Shown here one piece after another: positions 37,422 to 47,800 of a DNA stretch of 64,000 nt (positions are counted from its first letter, which is position 1; each line of letters starts with the position of its first letter). The position numbers and the translations under genes are program-made. Location: contig NZ_LR134002.1 of the NCBI RefSeq assembly GCF_900635155.1, positions 1,488,001 to 1,552,000 on the forward strand, written 5' to 3'. The stretch is from Streptococcus sanguinis. GTDB taxonomy: Bacteria > Bacillota > Bacilli > Lactobacillales > Streptococcaceae. The notes under the pieces were generated by a model that made no database searches, was not told the DNA's origin, and was given only the letters and a program-made list of their open reading frames with translations.

Positions 37422-38991
37422 TCTCAGCCTCCTTGAGCCACTGCTCCCACCGGCCAATCAGCTCCAGACCAGTATTATGATGGATTTTTTCAATAGAATA
37501 AATCAGGGCCTGGTTCCAATTTTTCAAACCTTCCAAGTAATATTCTGCAGCAGTCGGAACATCAGAGATAGAGTCTAAGATATAGCCATTTTGCAGATGG
37601 GTCACATAGTCCGAGCCCACCAGATTAATCTGCGGAATCCCAGCAGAAATACCAGCAATCTGCGTATAGAGATTGGGCTGCTCACTCAGGTCAATAATTA
37701 ACCGTGTATCATCCAGCTCCTGAATCAAGCTGAGCTCGTCCGTGATATTCTTAATGGTGAAACGGAGGTCCTGCTCCTGATTTTCCAGCAGGGCATTCTC
37801 AGCCTGCTCACTGCGGCGGTAGTTCTTGACAAATTCATACTGATTCAGATATTCATCAATAACCTCCTGCACCTTGGTCTCCACCTTTTGGATTCCTTCC
37901 TGCCAAGCATTGTAAACACCGATAGTCAGCTCTGTATCCGGATGCTTGGCCACATAGTGGAGAACCTTGAAGATGGCATAGTCATTAAGCCCTTCTTCCA
38001 GATTAATCTGATAAAAAATCTTGGATTCACGACGACGCTGGCTCTTGCCCAGCTGCAGACGAGTATCAAAAGGCGACAGGTAATGCACCTTCTGAGCCTG
38101 CCCAGGCAGGTAGCGCTGAATAGCCTTCTTGAAATCCATACGATCAGTCAAGACTAAATCCGCCTGCTGCAAATCTGCATCTAGAGCTGGCCAATCCACT
38201 GTATGATTGCGCTCGTGGAAAAAGCTGAGAATGATTTGAACATTCTTGGGCAATAAGCGCAAAATGGCTTGAGTGTATAAGGGATGCGTTGCTAGGACAA
38301 ACCGGCTGTCCTCTCCTGCATTGCGCTCGATATAGTGGCCCAATTTCTCCAAGATTAAGTCTGGCATTCGCTCATACTCCAGCTTATCAAAGTCCAGTAA
38401 GTAAGCAGGATTGACCTCTACCCGGCAGTTGTCAGGCTTGAGATGCTCACGAATCCGCCAGTCACCATCCGGCTGTAGGTAGTCCTGATAAAGGGGCTGC
38501 CCCTCTTCATAATAGGTGATACTGGAGACAAATCCCCGATCATCAAAGATATAAAACTTCTCCAGCTGGTCATCCTTGAAAAACTTGATGAAGCTGATAA
38601 AGCCTTCTACTCCAAACTCGATATGAGCATAGAGATGGCCTTGCCTACGGACCATGACTAGAAAGGGCGTATAGACAAACTCGCAGTCTGGCTCCCAGTC
38701 CAGATCCTTGATTTGTAACACCTGCATTTCTTTAGACTGGATTCCCTGAATCTCGTCAAAAACTGAGTAATAATCCGTCTCAAAAATATCCTGCCGATGC
38801 AAGAGGTAGCGGGCATGCGGCATATAGGCTGGCAAAAGCAGCTGGACTGGCAGATTTTCACTTTGAAAAATCCGAATCTGATGAATCGAATCATCAAACT
38901 CCAAACGCTGCATGGAGCGGTACCAAGGGACAATATCCCGGTGCCAAACTCGATCCCCACTGCCACTCCATGAAGGAATAAAGTAATACAT
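37411..38991 (-). CDS. asp1: Accessory Sec system protein Asp1
   Basis: A 526-residue cytoplasmic export factor with a GT-B-like fold but no catalytic EX7E. It forms the Asp1-3 targeting complex with Asp2 and Asp3 and helps deliver the adhesin to SecA2. The N-terminal MYYFIPSWSGSGDRVWHRD is the usual Asp1 start. The C-terminal part (RLIIDLSEQPNLYTQIAGIS, then GIPQINLVG) is the Rossmann-type half, with a fold like GtfA/GtfB. It lies 8 nt after secY2 and overlaps asp2. Confidence 0.94.
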   Translation of the reverse strand: MYYFIPSWSGSGDRVWHRDIVPWYRSMQRLEFDDSIHQIRIFQSENLPVQLLLPAYMPHARYLLHRQDIFETDYYSVFDEIQGIQSKEMQVLQIKDLDWEPDCEFVYTPFLVMVRRQGHLYAHIEFGVEGFISFIKFFKDDQLEKFYIFDDRGFVSSITYYEEGQPLYQDYLQPDGDWRIREHLKPDNCRVEVNPAYLLDFDKLEYERMPDLILEKLGHYIERNAGEDSRFVLATHPLYTQAILRLLPKNVQIILSFFHERNHTVDWPALDADLQQADLVLTDRMDFKKAIQRYLPGQAQKVHYLSPFDTRLQLGKSQRRRESKIFYQINLEEGLNDYAIFKVLHYVAKHPDTELTIGVYNAWQEGIQKVETKVQEVIDEYLNQYEFVKNYRRSEQAENALLENQEQDLRFTIKNITDELSLIQELDDTRLIIDLSEQPNLYTQIAGISAGIPQINLVGSDYVTHLQNGYILDSISDVPTAAEYYLEGLKNWNQALIYSIEKIHHNTGLELIGRWEQWLKEAENAK

Positions 38992-38999
38992 AGTTTCTC

Positions 39000-40223
39000 C
39001 TACAACAATGAACGATAACGGTCATTAAGCGTCAAGGCCTCCACCTCGTTCTTAATAGAAAAGACCATTCCGATAAAAATCATAAAAATCCCCGGAATCA
39101 TGCTGAGCCGCAGATAGCGAATATCCAGCAACACCACCATCATAGGCAGACCAGCAATCATAATCAGATAGAAAGCACCCACAATAGCAAAATAAGTCAC
39201 CAAGCCATTGATATAATGGCGGGTCGCTACTCCGGGATAAACATTTTCAATATACTCTCCACTCTTTTGCATCCGCTCAGCAATCTGGTCGCCACTGATA
39301 TTGATAAAGGCGAAGGCCAGCGCCAGGATGAAAATGGTCAGCAGATAGAGAATAAACCAAGCCGGACTTCCCATAGACAGCGCCTCTATCCACTGCTCAA
39401 TCAGCTGATTGTCCGGCTGGAGAAAGTGGATAATCAAAAGGAAATACTGAGGAATGCTGACCAAGGTCATAGCGTACATAATCGGCATCCCACCAGCAGG
39501 ATTAAGACGAATATCCAGATAAGAGTATTTCTTGAAACGGTTATGGATATTGATCTTATTGACTGGAATTCGGTACTTGGACCGCTCAACTGTAACAGCC
39601 AGATAGAGAAAGACTAGGCTGAAAACCAGCAGCATGCCCAGCCAAAGTGAAGAAATCTTCAACTCCTGAATGGAATGCCAGATATCCTGCGGAATGTAGG
39701 CAATCATACTGGCCATGACGATCATGATAGATCCGCCTAATCCCATGGCAGAATTCAAATCAGTCAGCCAGACCAGCATGTAGGTTCCAGCCATCAAGAC
39801 CAAGGTATCTAAGACCATAATCGTAGTCATATCCACTCCACCTGCTTCTTGCAGAGGCAGGTTTAGGACCAGCGCCACTGACTGGATCAAGGCAATGACT
39901 AAGGTCAGCAGCATCCGTCGCCTTTCTTGCACCTCCATAGGCAGCTTGCTCAGATTCAGGCGCTTAGAAACGGCAAACATCTGCCAGATCAGCATGGAGG
40001 ACATCCAAGGAGATAGTCCGATAGAAAAGAGGGACATACTGCGCAGATTTCCCCCCATCAGGGCTGTCGCATAGTTCAAGGTCGCAGAGGTCCCGTCCAT
40101 GGCAGCTGCCTTACTCATATTGATGAAGGGCAGGGTCAGCTTGGTTCCCAAGACATAGATAAATAAGAAAAATAAGGTCCACAGAAACTTCTTGATAATG
40201 ACCGGTTTAAAAAATGACTTCAC
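39000..40223 (-). CDS. secY2: Accessory preprotein translocase channel SecY2
   Basis: A 407-residue SecY paralogue with ten hydrophobic segments, shorter than housekeeping SecY. The N-terminal [17 protein letters not shown] and the plug/lateral-gate region [18 protein letters not shown] follow the family. The cytoplasmic loops are shortened, as expected for SecY2. It would pair with Asp4 (SecE-like) and Asp5 (SecG-like) and work with SecA2 in the membrane. It is 31 nt after nss and 8 nt before asp1. Confidence 0.95.
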   Translation of the reverse strand: MKSFFKPVIIKKFLWTLFFLFIYVLGTKLTLPFINMSKAAAMDGTSATLNYATALMGGNLRSMSLFSIGLSPWMSSMLIWQMFAVSKRLNLSKLPMEVQERRRMLLTLVIALIQSVALVLNLPLQEAGGVDMTTIMVLDTLVLMAGTYMLVWLTDLNSAMGLGGSIMIVMASMIAYIPQDIWHSIQELKISSLWLGMLLVFSLVFLYLAVTVERSKYRIPVNKINIHNRFKKYSYLDIRLNPAGGMPIMYAMTLVSIPQYFLLIIHFLQPDNQLIEQWIEALSMGSPAWFILYLLTIFILALAFAFINISGDQIAERMQKSGEYIENVYPGVATRHYINGLVTYFAIVGAFYLIMIAGLPMMVVLLDIRYLRLSMIPGIFMIFIGMVFSIKNEVEALTLNDRYRSLL

Positions 40224-40254
40224 TCTGACTCCTTATGATGATGGCTTGAGAACT

Positions 40255-41259
40255 TTAAGACAAGACTTCCATCACCGCATCTACTAAGACTTTCTTGCTA
40301 AAATAACCTTCCTTGAGCAGGAAAGAGAACTTTCTAACCCGCTCGACCATAGCCTGATACTCCTCGGCAGTCAAGCCTTCTACAATCCGACTGGCTTCTT
40401 CCAGACTGTCTACGACAAAGCCCAGACCGCGCTCGCGAATCAGCTCCGCATTGGACAGGTAAGAAGGGACGATGACCGGAATCCCAGCTGCCAGATAAGT
40501 GGCAGACTTATGAGAAATATTGAGACCATAGTATTCTGGCTCGTCTGCTGGATTTTCCTCAACACCCCAGACCAGACCCAGACCACCCTTGGACAGCTCC
40601 AAGAGCAACTCCGGCCGGCTGACCCAGCCGCGATAGCTGACATTGGCCTCTGGATTTGACTCTTCTTCAGGCGAAAAAATCTCCAGCGGCGTTGCAAAAG
40701 ACCAATTGATAAGATGGGGAAAACGCTCCACACTTCCGGCAAAATAGAGCTTGCGGGCAAACTGAGGCTGGTGCAGGGGCAAATCATAGGGATGATCCCA
40801 CATGCGCTGGACCAAAATCTTGCCCACAGTCAGCCCCTCTGCCACTAGCTTATCCCGCATCTGCTCAGAAGGCACGATAACCACATCGGACTGATTGTAC
40901 ATGTCGATATACTCCGGCATCAGATAATAGTTTGACGGAAACATCAGTGGCGGTACATCATGGATAAAGGTAATCAGCTTGGCCTGCAAAATCTTCAGCT
41001 TGCTGATAAAGGCCTTGTCAAACTCCCGACCGTTCCAAGTCGGCGACTGATAGATAACCACATCGCCATAGCCCACACTAGCCATGATACCGTCCAGACG
41101 CCGACTGAGCTCAGACTGGCTGTCGCTGTATATATCGTAAAAATAAAAACTCAGTTCATTGAAGCCCAGCTGCTTGGCTAGCTTGGTCACATCATTCTGG
41201 GCAATCAAAGCCGTACTCTGGCCAGACATACCGTATAGATTGGTAATATTAACTTTCAT
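40255..41259 (-). CDS. nss: Accessory Sec glucosyltransferase Nss/Gtf3
   Basis: A 334-residue glycosyltransferase (Nss, also called Gtf3). In S. parasanguinis it adds glucose to the GlcNAc placed by GtfA/GtfB. The GT-B fold shows the N-terminal [32 protein letters not shown], and a C-terminal donor domain with [20 protein letters not shown]. It lies between gly and secY2 as in other SRR loci. Confidence 0.93.
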   Translation of the reverse strand: MKVNITNLYGMSGQSTALIAQNDVTKLAKQLGFNELSFYFYDIYSDSQSELSRRLDGIMASVGYGDVVIYQSPTWNGREFDKAFISKLKILQAKLITFIHDVPPLMFPSNYYLMPEYIDMYNQSDVVIVPSEQMRDKLVAEGLTVGKILVQRMWDHPYDLPLHQPQFARKLYFAGSVERFPHLINWSFATPLEIFSPEEESNPEANVSYRGWVSRPELLLELSKGGLGLVWGVEENPADEPEYYGLNISHKSATYLAAGIPVIVPSYLSNAELIRERGLGFVVDSLEEASRIVEGLTAEEYQAMVERVRKFSFLLKEGYFSKKVLVDAVMEVLS

Positions 41260-41275
41260 ATTCTTTTTCTAATCT

Positions 41276-44200
41276 TCATTCCTGAGCCAGATTGGCAACA
41301 ATCTGACTGTCATAAGCTTGGTCGTCTCTAAACTCAATATCCTGATCAAAGTTGTGCTCAGCCGTATGCTTGTGCGACAGCTTGACCTTGTGCCTAGCCC
41401 CCATCTGGAACCACTCATACTCTGAGTCAATATGCCCAATATCCAGCGCCCGATAGCCTTCCTGAACCAGATCATAGACCAAGACCTTGGCCGTCGGACC
41501 CAGCATGGTCAAAATCAGACGATTATCCGCATGCTCTCGAATAGCCTGCTTAATCGCCTCCAGCTTGCTGTAGGCATTGCGCGAAGGACAGATAATCCGC
41601 TTGATGGATTTAGCCCCATCAAAGAGGTCATTGCCCACACCAGAGCGGGAAGTCAAGCCCTCTACGATCAAGAGGTCCTTGTCCTGCCATAGCTGCTTAA
41701 GCTTTGTAAAGTAGCCCGCAGACGGCGTCTTATCTTCCAAGTCGATATAAGGACGGGAAATAAAAGTCGATCCATACCAAGGTGCTCGGCAAATATTTTT
41801 ATATTTCTCAAGAAAATGTGGCAAATGATTTAGATTCCAAAAATTTTGGGCATCAATGGAATAGCGCTCTAGCCCTGTAAAGACATCGGGCAGACAAATC
41901 ATCAAACGCTCATTGCTTTCCATAGACATAATCTCTCTCAAGCGCGCTGACAGTTCTGAATCAAAATCCTGATAGACGATACTGCGGCCCGCAACCAAAT
42001 CCATCTCCCCATCTCCAAAGCGAACCACTGAAGCACCTTTCTCCAAGAGATAATCCAGCGACTGGTCGATAGAGCGTACAGAAATCTGCCGCTCCTCAGG
42101 CTCGGCCAATCTTAGCTTCTCAATAGCCTGCACCATGACTTCAGGGTTATCAGCTGGAAAGATTTCCTGCCCCTGCTGGCCATGGGCTGTACTATCAAAG
42201 GCAAAGACCGGCTTGCCAGCAGACTTAAAGCGGGCAATAATATCCCCTACCTCATCACCAGCATTGATATCAAGCAGCAGCTGAGACTTGGCTTCCAGCG
42301 ACTCCAAGAGAGCCGGAATGCCTGCTATATCTGAACTGACGCTGACATTAGGATACTGGAGCAGACGCGTGATTGGCTCTGCCACCACTACCGGTGCAGC
42401 GATGTAGAAATGACAGGCAGGCAGGGCTTGAATCAGATAATTGATATGCATCAGGTCACAAGAGTAGGTGTAGACTAGGCAGGACAGACTTGAGCTATCT
42501 TCCTCTTCCACCATCTTTTGAGTCAGGGCTCCGACTGGCTCCTGCATATCCGACCAATCCAGTCCCTGATAGAACCACCAGACCTCACGATAGATGGACT
42601 GGGTGTACTCTTTCCAAGGCTTGCGCTCAGTCAGATAGTGAATCACCGGCGGATAGAGACCTTTTTCTGGCTCATAGTCCGAAAAGGTCGTGTGCAGCGT
42701 AATACAGTTATAAGCAAAAGGCAGCTCCATCCAGCGATTTTCAAAAAGCATATTGAGAATGCTTTGGTCATCCTGAGTAACTTTATCATGTAAGTTATCA
42801 GTCATCTCAATCAATTGACCCGCAATATCGTTTTCTCTCCAGTAGTTCACATTAATTAGTAAAACACCTGAATTAAAAATCTGCTCGCCAAAGTAAACTT
42901 CTCCACCCAGATCTCTTACCGCTCCAAGCGGATAGGAACCCAAATCAACTGCAAAAATTTCTGATAAATCACGTGTTACTACAATATCGCAGTCCAAATA
43001 AAGAGCTTGATCTTCCTGTACAAAAGTAGCCGTAAAATATCTCAAAAAAACTGAATAATGGATATTTGTCTTATATTGACTAATATGACTGCTATCCACC
43101 CGAGCATTGACAATCTGGCAGTCCAGCTTGGCCAGCTTTTTCCGCATGCTGACAAACCACTCTGTCGGAAAATCACTGTTGATGACATAAAACTTGATAA
43201 AGCGATTGTGGCAGACGATGGACTTAATGGTGGTTAAGACCTGCTCACTATAGGCAGCATTAGCCGCCAGCACCACAGCCCGAAAGGCTTGCGGCTTCTC
43301 TTTTTTCATCAGACTGCGCAGCTTTCTCACCATCTCCTGAGGGTGCTCATGGGGATAGACCAGTTCTTCCTTTTCATTTTTCTTAGTATTGTCAAAAGCC
43401 AGAACTGGCTTGCCAAGTGCCTTGAAACGACTGCTCAGTTCATAGTGCTCGTTCCCATGGTGAATATCCAAATAGATCTGGCACTTATCAATGAGTTCAT
43501 CCAGCACTGCATGGATAACCTGCGGATAGAGATGGATATTTTCATAGCGATCCAAAGAACGCAGATAATCTCCCATATCTGTGTAACAGGCTATATAAAA
43601 ATGAACCCTAGGCAGGGACTGGGCTAAAAATTCAATCTGCTCCAGCTCTTGCACATCTGTCAGGAGCATACAGTTCAGAGCGGCCTGCTCCCAACGGTCC
43701 GGCAGCTCAAACTCTCCCCGATGATGGGCTAAAATCTCCTCCACACTCAAGGCCTGAAAGTCCCACCAAAGCTGGCGGTAGCGATAGCTAACTTCCGAGT
43801 TCCATGGTTTGCGGAAGGTCGTATAGTGTATAATCAGAGGTTCCTGATCCAGCTCAAAATGACCATCCCAGCCACTGTAAAAGGCCACCAAATCATGGCC
43901 TACCTGCAGATTGTAAATCTTATCCATGGGCAGCCAATCCTGAGCCAGCACATGATTTAAAACCGTCTGATCGCCGTTGAAATCCTCCATCTGGCCAGAC
44001 TGGACCAAGCCCATGATGCGGTCCGTCTCCTTGATAAAGATCTCCTGCAGCTGCTTTTCTTTCCATGCTCGATTATCAATTAGCAGAACTCCAGAGTTAA
44101 ATCCATAACCACCAGCATCTCCAACCGCAGCCACAAGCTTGCCCTCCAGAGGAATATCAAATAAAGGCTGCAAATCTCTATTGACCACCAGATCACTGTC

Positions 44201-44500
44201 CAGATAAAGGACCCGCTCCTCTGCTACAAACTGCGGAATGAAATAGCGAGCATAGGCTGCTGAGCTGATATGGTCCTGAGTCAGCCACTCTGGACTGATA
44301 GTCACTTGCTCCAAGCTGATATTGACTAATTCACTGTCCAACTGCTCGGCCAGCTCATTAAAATCACGAAACCACTCGTCACTCAATCCCTGATTGAAAA
44401 CATAGATTTTTACATTTTTATTGTAATATAAAATCGACTTAATTGCAGTCGAAACTTGCTCCTGATAGGCCTGATCCCCAACCAAAACAATCGTTTTCAT
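41276..44500 (-). CDS. gly: Multidomain glycosyltransferase Gly: GT8 - GtfB-like - GT8 - GtfB-like - GT-D
   Basis: A 1,074-residue glycan-extending enzyme of the SRR locus. Order: GT8 domain (1-265) with DSD at 101-103; a module of about 130 residues (270-400) ending with IYLDIHHGN; a second GT8 domain (405-650) with DCD at 503-505; a second module (670-800) with LLLDINAGD; and a C-terminal DUF1792 GT-D domain (805-1074) with the metal DxE as FGDGEMD (Asp830, Glu832). GT-D is the fold first found in S. parasanguinis dGT1, which transfers glucose. The two linker modules resemble the C-terminal half of GtfB. Three potentially active sites in one chain suggest several sequential sugar additions to the adhesin. 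It is the first gene of the export operon and starts just after its own promoter. Confidence 0.9.
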   Translation of the reverse strand: MKTIVLVGDQAYQEQVSTAIKSILYYNKNVKIYVFNQGLSDEWFRDFNELAEQLDSELVNISLEQVTISPEWLTQDHISSAAYARYFIPQFVAEERVLYLDSDLVVNRDLQPLFDIPLEGKLVAAVGDAGGYGFNSGVLLIDNRAWKEKQLQEIFIKETDRIMGLVQSGQMEDFNGDQTVLNHVLAQDWLPMDKIYNLQVGHDLVAFYSGWDGHFELDQEPLIIHYTTFRKPWNSEVSYRYRQLWWDFQALSVEEILAHHRGEFELPDRWEQAALNCMLLTDVQELEQIEFLAQSLPRVHFYIACYTDMGDYLRSLDRYENIHLYPQVIHAVLDELIDKCQIYLDIHHGNEHYELSSRFKALGKPVLAFDNTKKNEKEELVYPHEHPQEMVRKLRSLMKKEKPQAFRAVVLAANAAYSEQVLTTIKSIVCHNRFIKFYVINSDFPTEWFVSMRKKLAKLDCQIVNARVDSSHISQYKTNIHYSVFLRYFTATFVQEDQALYLDCDIVVTRDLSEIFAVDLGSYPLGAVRDLGGEVYFGEQIFNSGVLLINVNYWRENDIAGQLIEMTDNLHDKVTQDDQSILNMLFENRWMELPFAYNCITLHTTFSDYEPEKGLYPPVIHYLTERKPWKEYTQSIYREVWWFYQGLDWSDMQEPVGALTQKMVEEEDSSSLSCLVYTYSCDLMHINYLIQALPACHFYIAAPVVVAEPITRLLQYPNVSVSSDIAGIPALLESLEAKSQLLLDINAGDEVGDIIARFKSAGKPVFAFDSTAHGQQGQEIFPADNPEVMVQAIEKLRLAEPEERQISVRSIDQSLDYLLEKGASVVRFGDGEMDLVAGRSIVYQDFDSELSARLREIMSMESNERLMICLPDVFTGLERYSIDAQNFWNLNHLPHFLEKYKNICRAPWYGSTFISRPYIDLEDKTPSAGYFTKLKQLWQDKDLLIVEGLTSRSGVGNDLFDGAKSIKRIICPSRNAYSKLEAIKQAIREHADNRLILTMLGPTAKVLVYDLVQEGYRALDIGHIDSEYEWFQMGARHKVKLSHKHTAEHNFDQDIEFRDDQAYDSQIVANLAQE

Positions 44501-44555
44501 TTCTTCCCTTACTCTTTCATTTCATAAACTCTAAAACATCATTTCTATACTTGAT

Positions 44556-44561
44556 ATTATA
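44556..44561 (-). promoter_or_regulatory. Promoter -10 of the gly-nss-secY2 export operon
   Basis: TATAAT on the minus strand in a very AT-rich stretch, 56 nt upstream of the gly ATG. The -35 is not clear. It suggests that the export operon can be transcribed separately from the adhesin. Confidence 0.5.
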
Positions 44562-44638
44562 TAAAATATTGTCCAAAAAATCTATATTCTCAAGGACTTT
44601 CCTGCAGAATAAAGGACACTTTTTTTCTACTAAATTGT

Positions 44639-44672
44639 CAAAAAAACAGGAAGTTGTCAAAACTTCCTGTTT
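44639..44672 (-). terminator. Intrinsic terminator after the SRR adhesin gene
   Basis: A 12-bp perfect stem (44644-44655 with 44661-44672), a GTCAA loop and seven T on the minus strand. It lies about 175 nt after the stop codon. Confidence 0.9.
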
Positions 44673-44698
44673 CTATTGCCTATCGGTTTCTTTTTACT

Positions 44699-44717
44699 AA
44701 ATCCTAGTCTAGGATTT
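44699..44717. repeat. 19-nt palindrome in the adhesin 3' untranslated region
   Basis: AAATCCTAG-T-CTAGGATTT, 9-bp perfect arms around one base. It lacks a T-tract on either strand, so it is not a second terminator; it could stabilise the 3' end of the mRNA. Confidence 0.6.
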
Positions 44718-44845
44718 TAGGAAGCAAGCACCAGAAATAATCAAGTTATTTCCCTTACGACTTGCTCCGTCCATCACTTCCACAGCTCACTAATTGAGTG
44801 AACTTTCGACGGACTAAAAGATAAACTGATCGACTTTATTTACTG

Positions 44846-47800
44846 CTACTCCTCAGAGTCGCTTTTCTTTTTACGTCTCTTGAAGGCCAAGCCCAATGCT
44901 CCTAAGCCCAGAGCCAGGATGGAAGCCTTGCTCTCCGTTTCCCCTGTCTGTGGCAGACGACCTCTGGAAATCAGATCCAGCTCAGACTGTCTTGCTGAAG
45001 CGGACAGACTTTCAGATGTGCTCTGACTAGCTGACAGGCTCGTAGACAGGCTTTCCGATACAGACTGACTGACACGGGCAAGCTCGCTGAGGCTAACCGC
45101 TGCTGACAGTGACTCACTTGTAGAAAGGCTGAGTGAGTAGAATTCCTTCTCATGAACCAGATCCAGCTGACTATGCAAGACTGAGGTGCTGGTGCTCACT
45201 GAGGTAGACTCGCTGATTGACTGAGAATCACTAATCGAAGCACTTTCTGAACCAGACAGACTAGCCGAAGTGCTGGCAGATTCTGAGGCACTTACTGAAG
45301 CGGATATACTTGCCAACGCTAAAGCAGATGCACTTACTGAAGTGGATTCGCTGATTGATGCTGACTCACTTGCTGACGCGGAGGCGCTGGCACTTACGGA
45401 CGCACTCGTTGAAGCGGATTCACTTGCGCTTACGGATGCGCTCGTCGACGCGGATTCGCTTGCACTTACTGATACACTCGTTGAGGCTGAGGTACTTGCA
45501 CTTGCTGATGCACTCGTTGAAGCTGATGTGCTTGCGGATACTGATGCACTGGTTGAGGCCGATGTGCTTGCTGATACTGATGCGCTAGTCGATGCGGATT
45601 CGCTTGCACTTACAGACGCGCTCGTGGAAGCTGAGGTACTGGCGCTTACTGATGCACTGGTTGACGCGGAAGTACTTGCGCTTACGGACGCACTCATTGA
45701 AGCAGATTCACTTGCAGACACTGAGGCACTGGTTGAGGCCGATGTGCTTGCGAATACGGATGCGCTCGTGGACGCAGACGTACTTGAACTTACTGATGCA
45801 CTGGTTGACGCGGACGTACTTGAACTTACTGATGCGCTGGTTGAAGCTGAGGTACTTGCAGATACTGACGCACTCGTTGAAGCCGACGTACTTGCAGATA
45901 CGGATGCACTGGTCGACGCAGACGTGCTTGCGGATACAGATGCACTCGTCGACGCAGACTCGCTCGCAGATACGGATGCACTCGTTGACGCTGATTCACT
46001 TGCGGAGACAGACGCACTCGTCGACGCAGACGTACTTGCACTTACTGATGCACTGGTTGACGCGGACGTACTTGAACTTACTGATGCGCTGGTTGAAGCT
46101 GAGGTACTTGCAGATACTGACGCACTCGTTGAAGCCGACGTACTTGCAGATACGGATGCACCGGTCGACGCAGACGTGCTTGCGGATACAGATGCACTCG
46201 TCGACGCGGACGTACTTGCACTTACTGACGCACTTGTGGACGCAGACGTACTTGCACTTACCGATGCACTCGTGGACGCCGAGGTACTTGCAGACACTGA
46301 TGCGCTTGTTGAGGCTGATTCGCTCGCAGATACAGAGGCACTCGTGGACGCGGAGGTACTTGCAGACACTGACGCACTCGTGGACGCGGAGGTACTTGCA
46401 GATACAGAGGCACTCGTGGACGCGGACGTACTTGCGCTTACGGACGCGCTCGTGGAAGCCGATGTGCTTGCACTTACTGACGCACTCGTGGAGGCTGACG
46501 TACTTGCACTCACGGATGCACTCGTTGAGGCGGATGTACTTGCAGACACTGATGCGCTCGTGGACGCCGAGGTACTTGCAGATACAGAGGCACTCGTGGA
46601 CGCGGACGTACTTGCGCTTACGGACGCACTCGTCGATGCGGACGTACTTGCGCTTACGGACGCGCTCGTGGAAGCCGATGTGCTTGCACTTACTGACGCA
46701 CTCGTTGAGGCGGATGTACTTGCACTTACTGACGCACTCGTTGAGGCGGATGTACTTGCTGATACAGATGCGCTGGTTGATGCTGAGGTGCTTGCACTGG
46801 TAGACGCGGACGTGCTTGCGGATACTGATGCGCTGGTTGAGGCAGATGTACTTGCGCTTACAGATGCACTCGTTGAGGCGGATGTACTTGCTGAGGTAGA
46901 CGCACTAGTCGACGCAGATGTACTTGCACTTACTGACGCGCTAGTCGACGCGGATGTACTTGCACTTGTTGATGCACTCGTTGAGGCGGACGTGCTGGCA
47001 GATACTGATGCGCTAGTCGACGCTGAGGTGCTAGCACTTACTGATGCACTCGTTGAGGCAGATGTACTTGCGCTTACAGATGCACTCGTCGATGCGGACG
47101 TACTTGCTGAGACAGATGCACTCGTTGAAGCAGATGTACTTGCACTTACTGACGCACTCGTTGAGGCGGATGTACTTGCACTTACTGATGCACTCGTTGA
47201 AGCGGATGTGCTTGCGGATACTGATGCACTCGTTGAAGCGGATGTACTTGCACTTACTGACTCACTCGTTGAGGCGGATGTACTTGCTGAGACAGATGCA
47301 CTCGTGGAAGCGGATGTGCTTGCACTTACTGAGGCACTCGTTGAGGCAGATGTACTTGCACTTACGGATGCGCTGGTCGACGCTGATGTACTTGCACTTA
47401 CTGACGCACTTGTCGATGCGGACGTGCTTGCTGATACTGATGCACTCGTTGAAGCGGATGTGCTTGCACTTACTGACGCACTCGTTGAGGCGGATGTACT
47501 TGCTGACACAGATGCGCTCGTTGATGCGGAGGTACTTGCGCTTACTGACGCACTCGTGGAGGCGGACGTACTTGCAGACACAGACGCGCTAGTCGAGGCG
47601 GATGTACTTGCGGATACTGACGCACTCGTCGACGCGGATGTACTTGCGCTTACTGAGGCACTCGTCGACGCGGACGTACTTGCGGATACGGACGCACTCG
47701 TGGAAGCCGACGTGCTGGCAGACACTGATGCGCTGGTTGAAGCTGAGGTGCTTGCTGATACGGATGCGCTAGTTGACGCAGATGTACTTGCGCTTACTGA

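Larger units (their letters stand above)
44501..44845. other. Intergenic region between gly and the SRR adhesin gene
   Basis: These 345 nt contain the gly promoter (-10 at 44556), the adhesin terminator (44639-44672), a 19-nt palindrome (44699-44717) and about 130 nt of 3' untranslated sequence after the adhesin stop. No additional gene was recognised. Confidence 0.7.

Noticed and set aside
45121..45190. Possible compensated frameshift in the adhesin tail
   Set aside because: Neither neighbouring frame gives serine-rich sequence here (one has a stop), and the frame runs on correctly to LPQTG.
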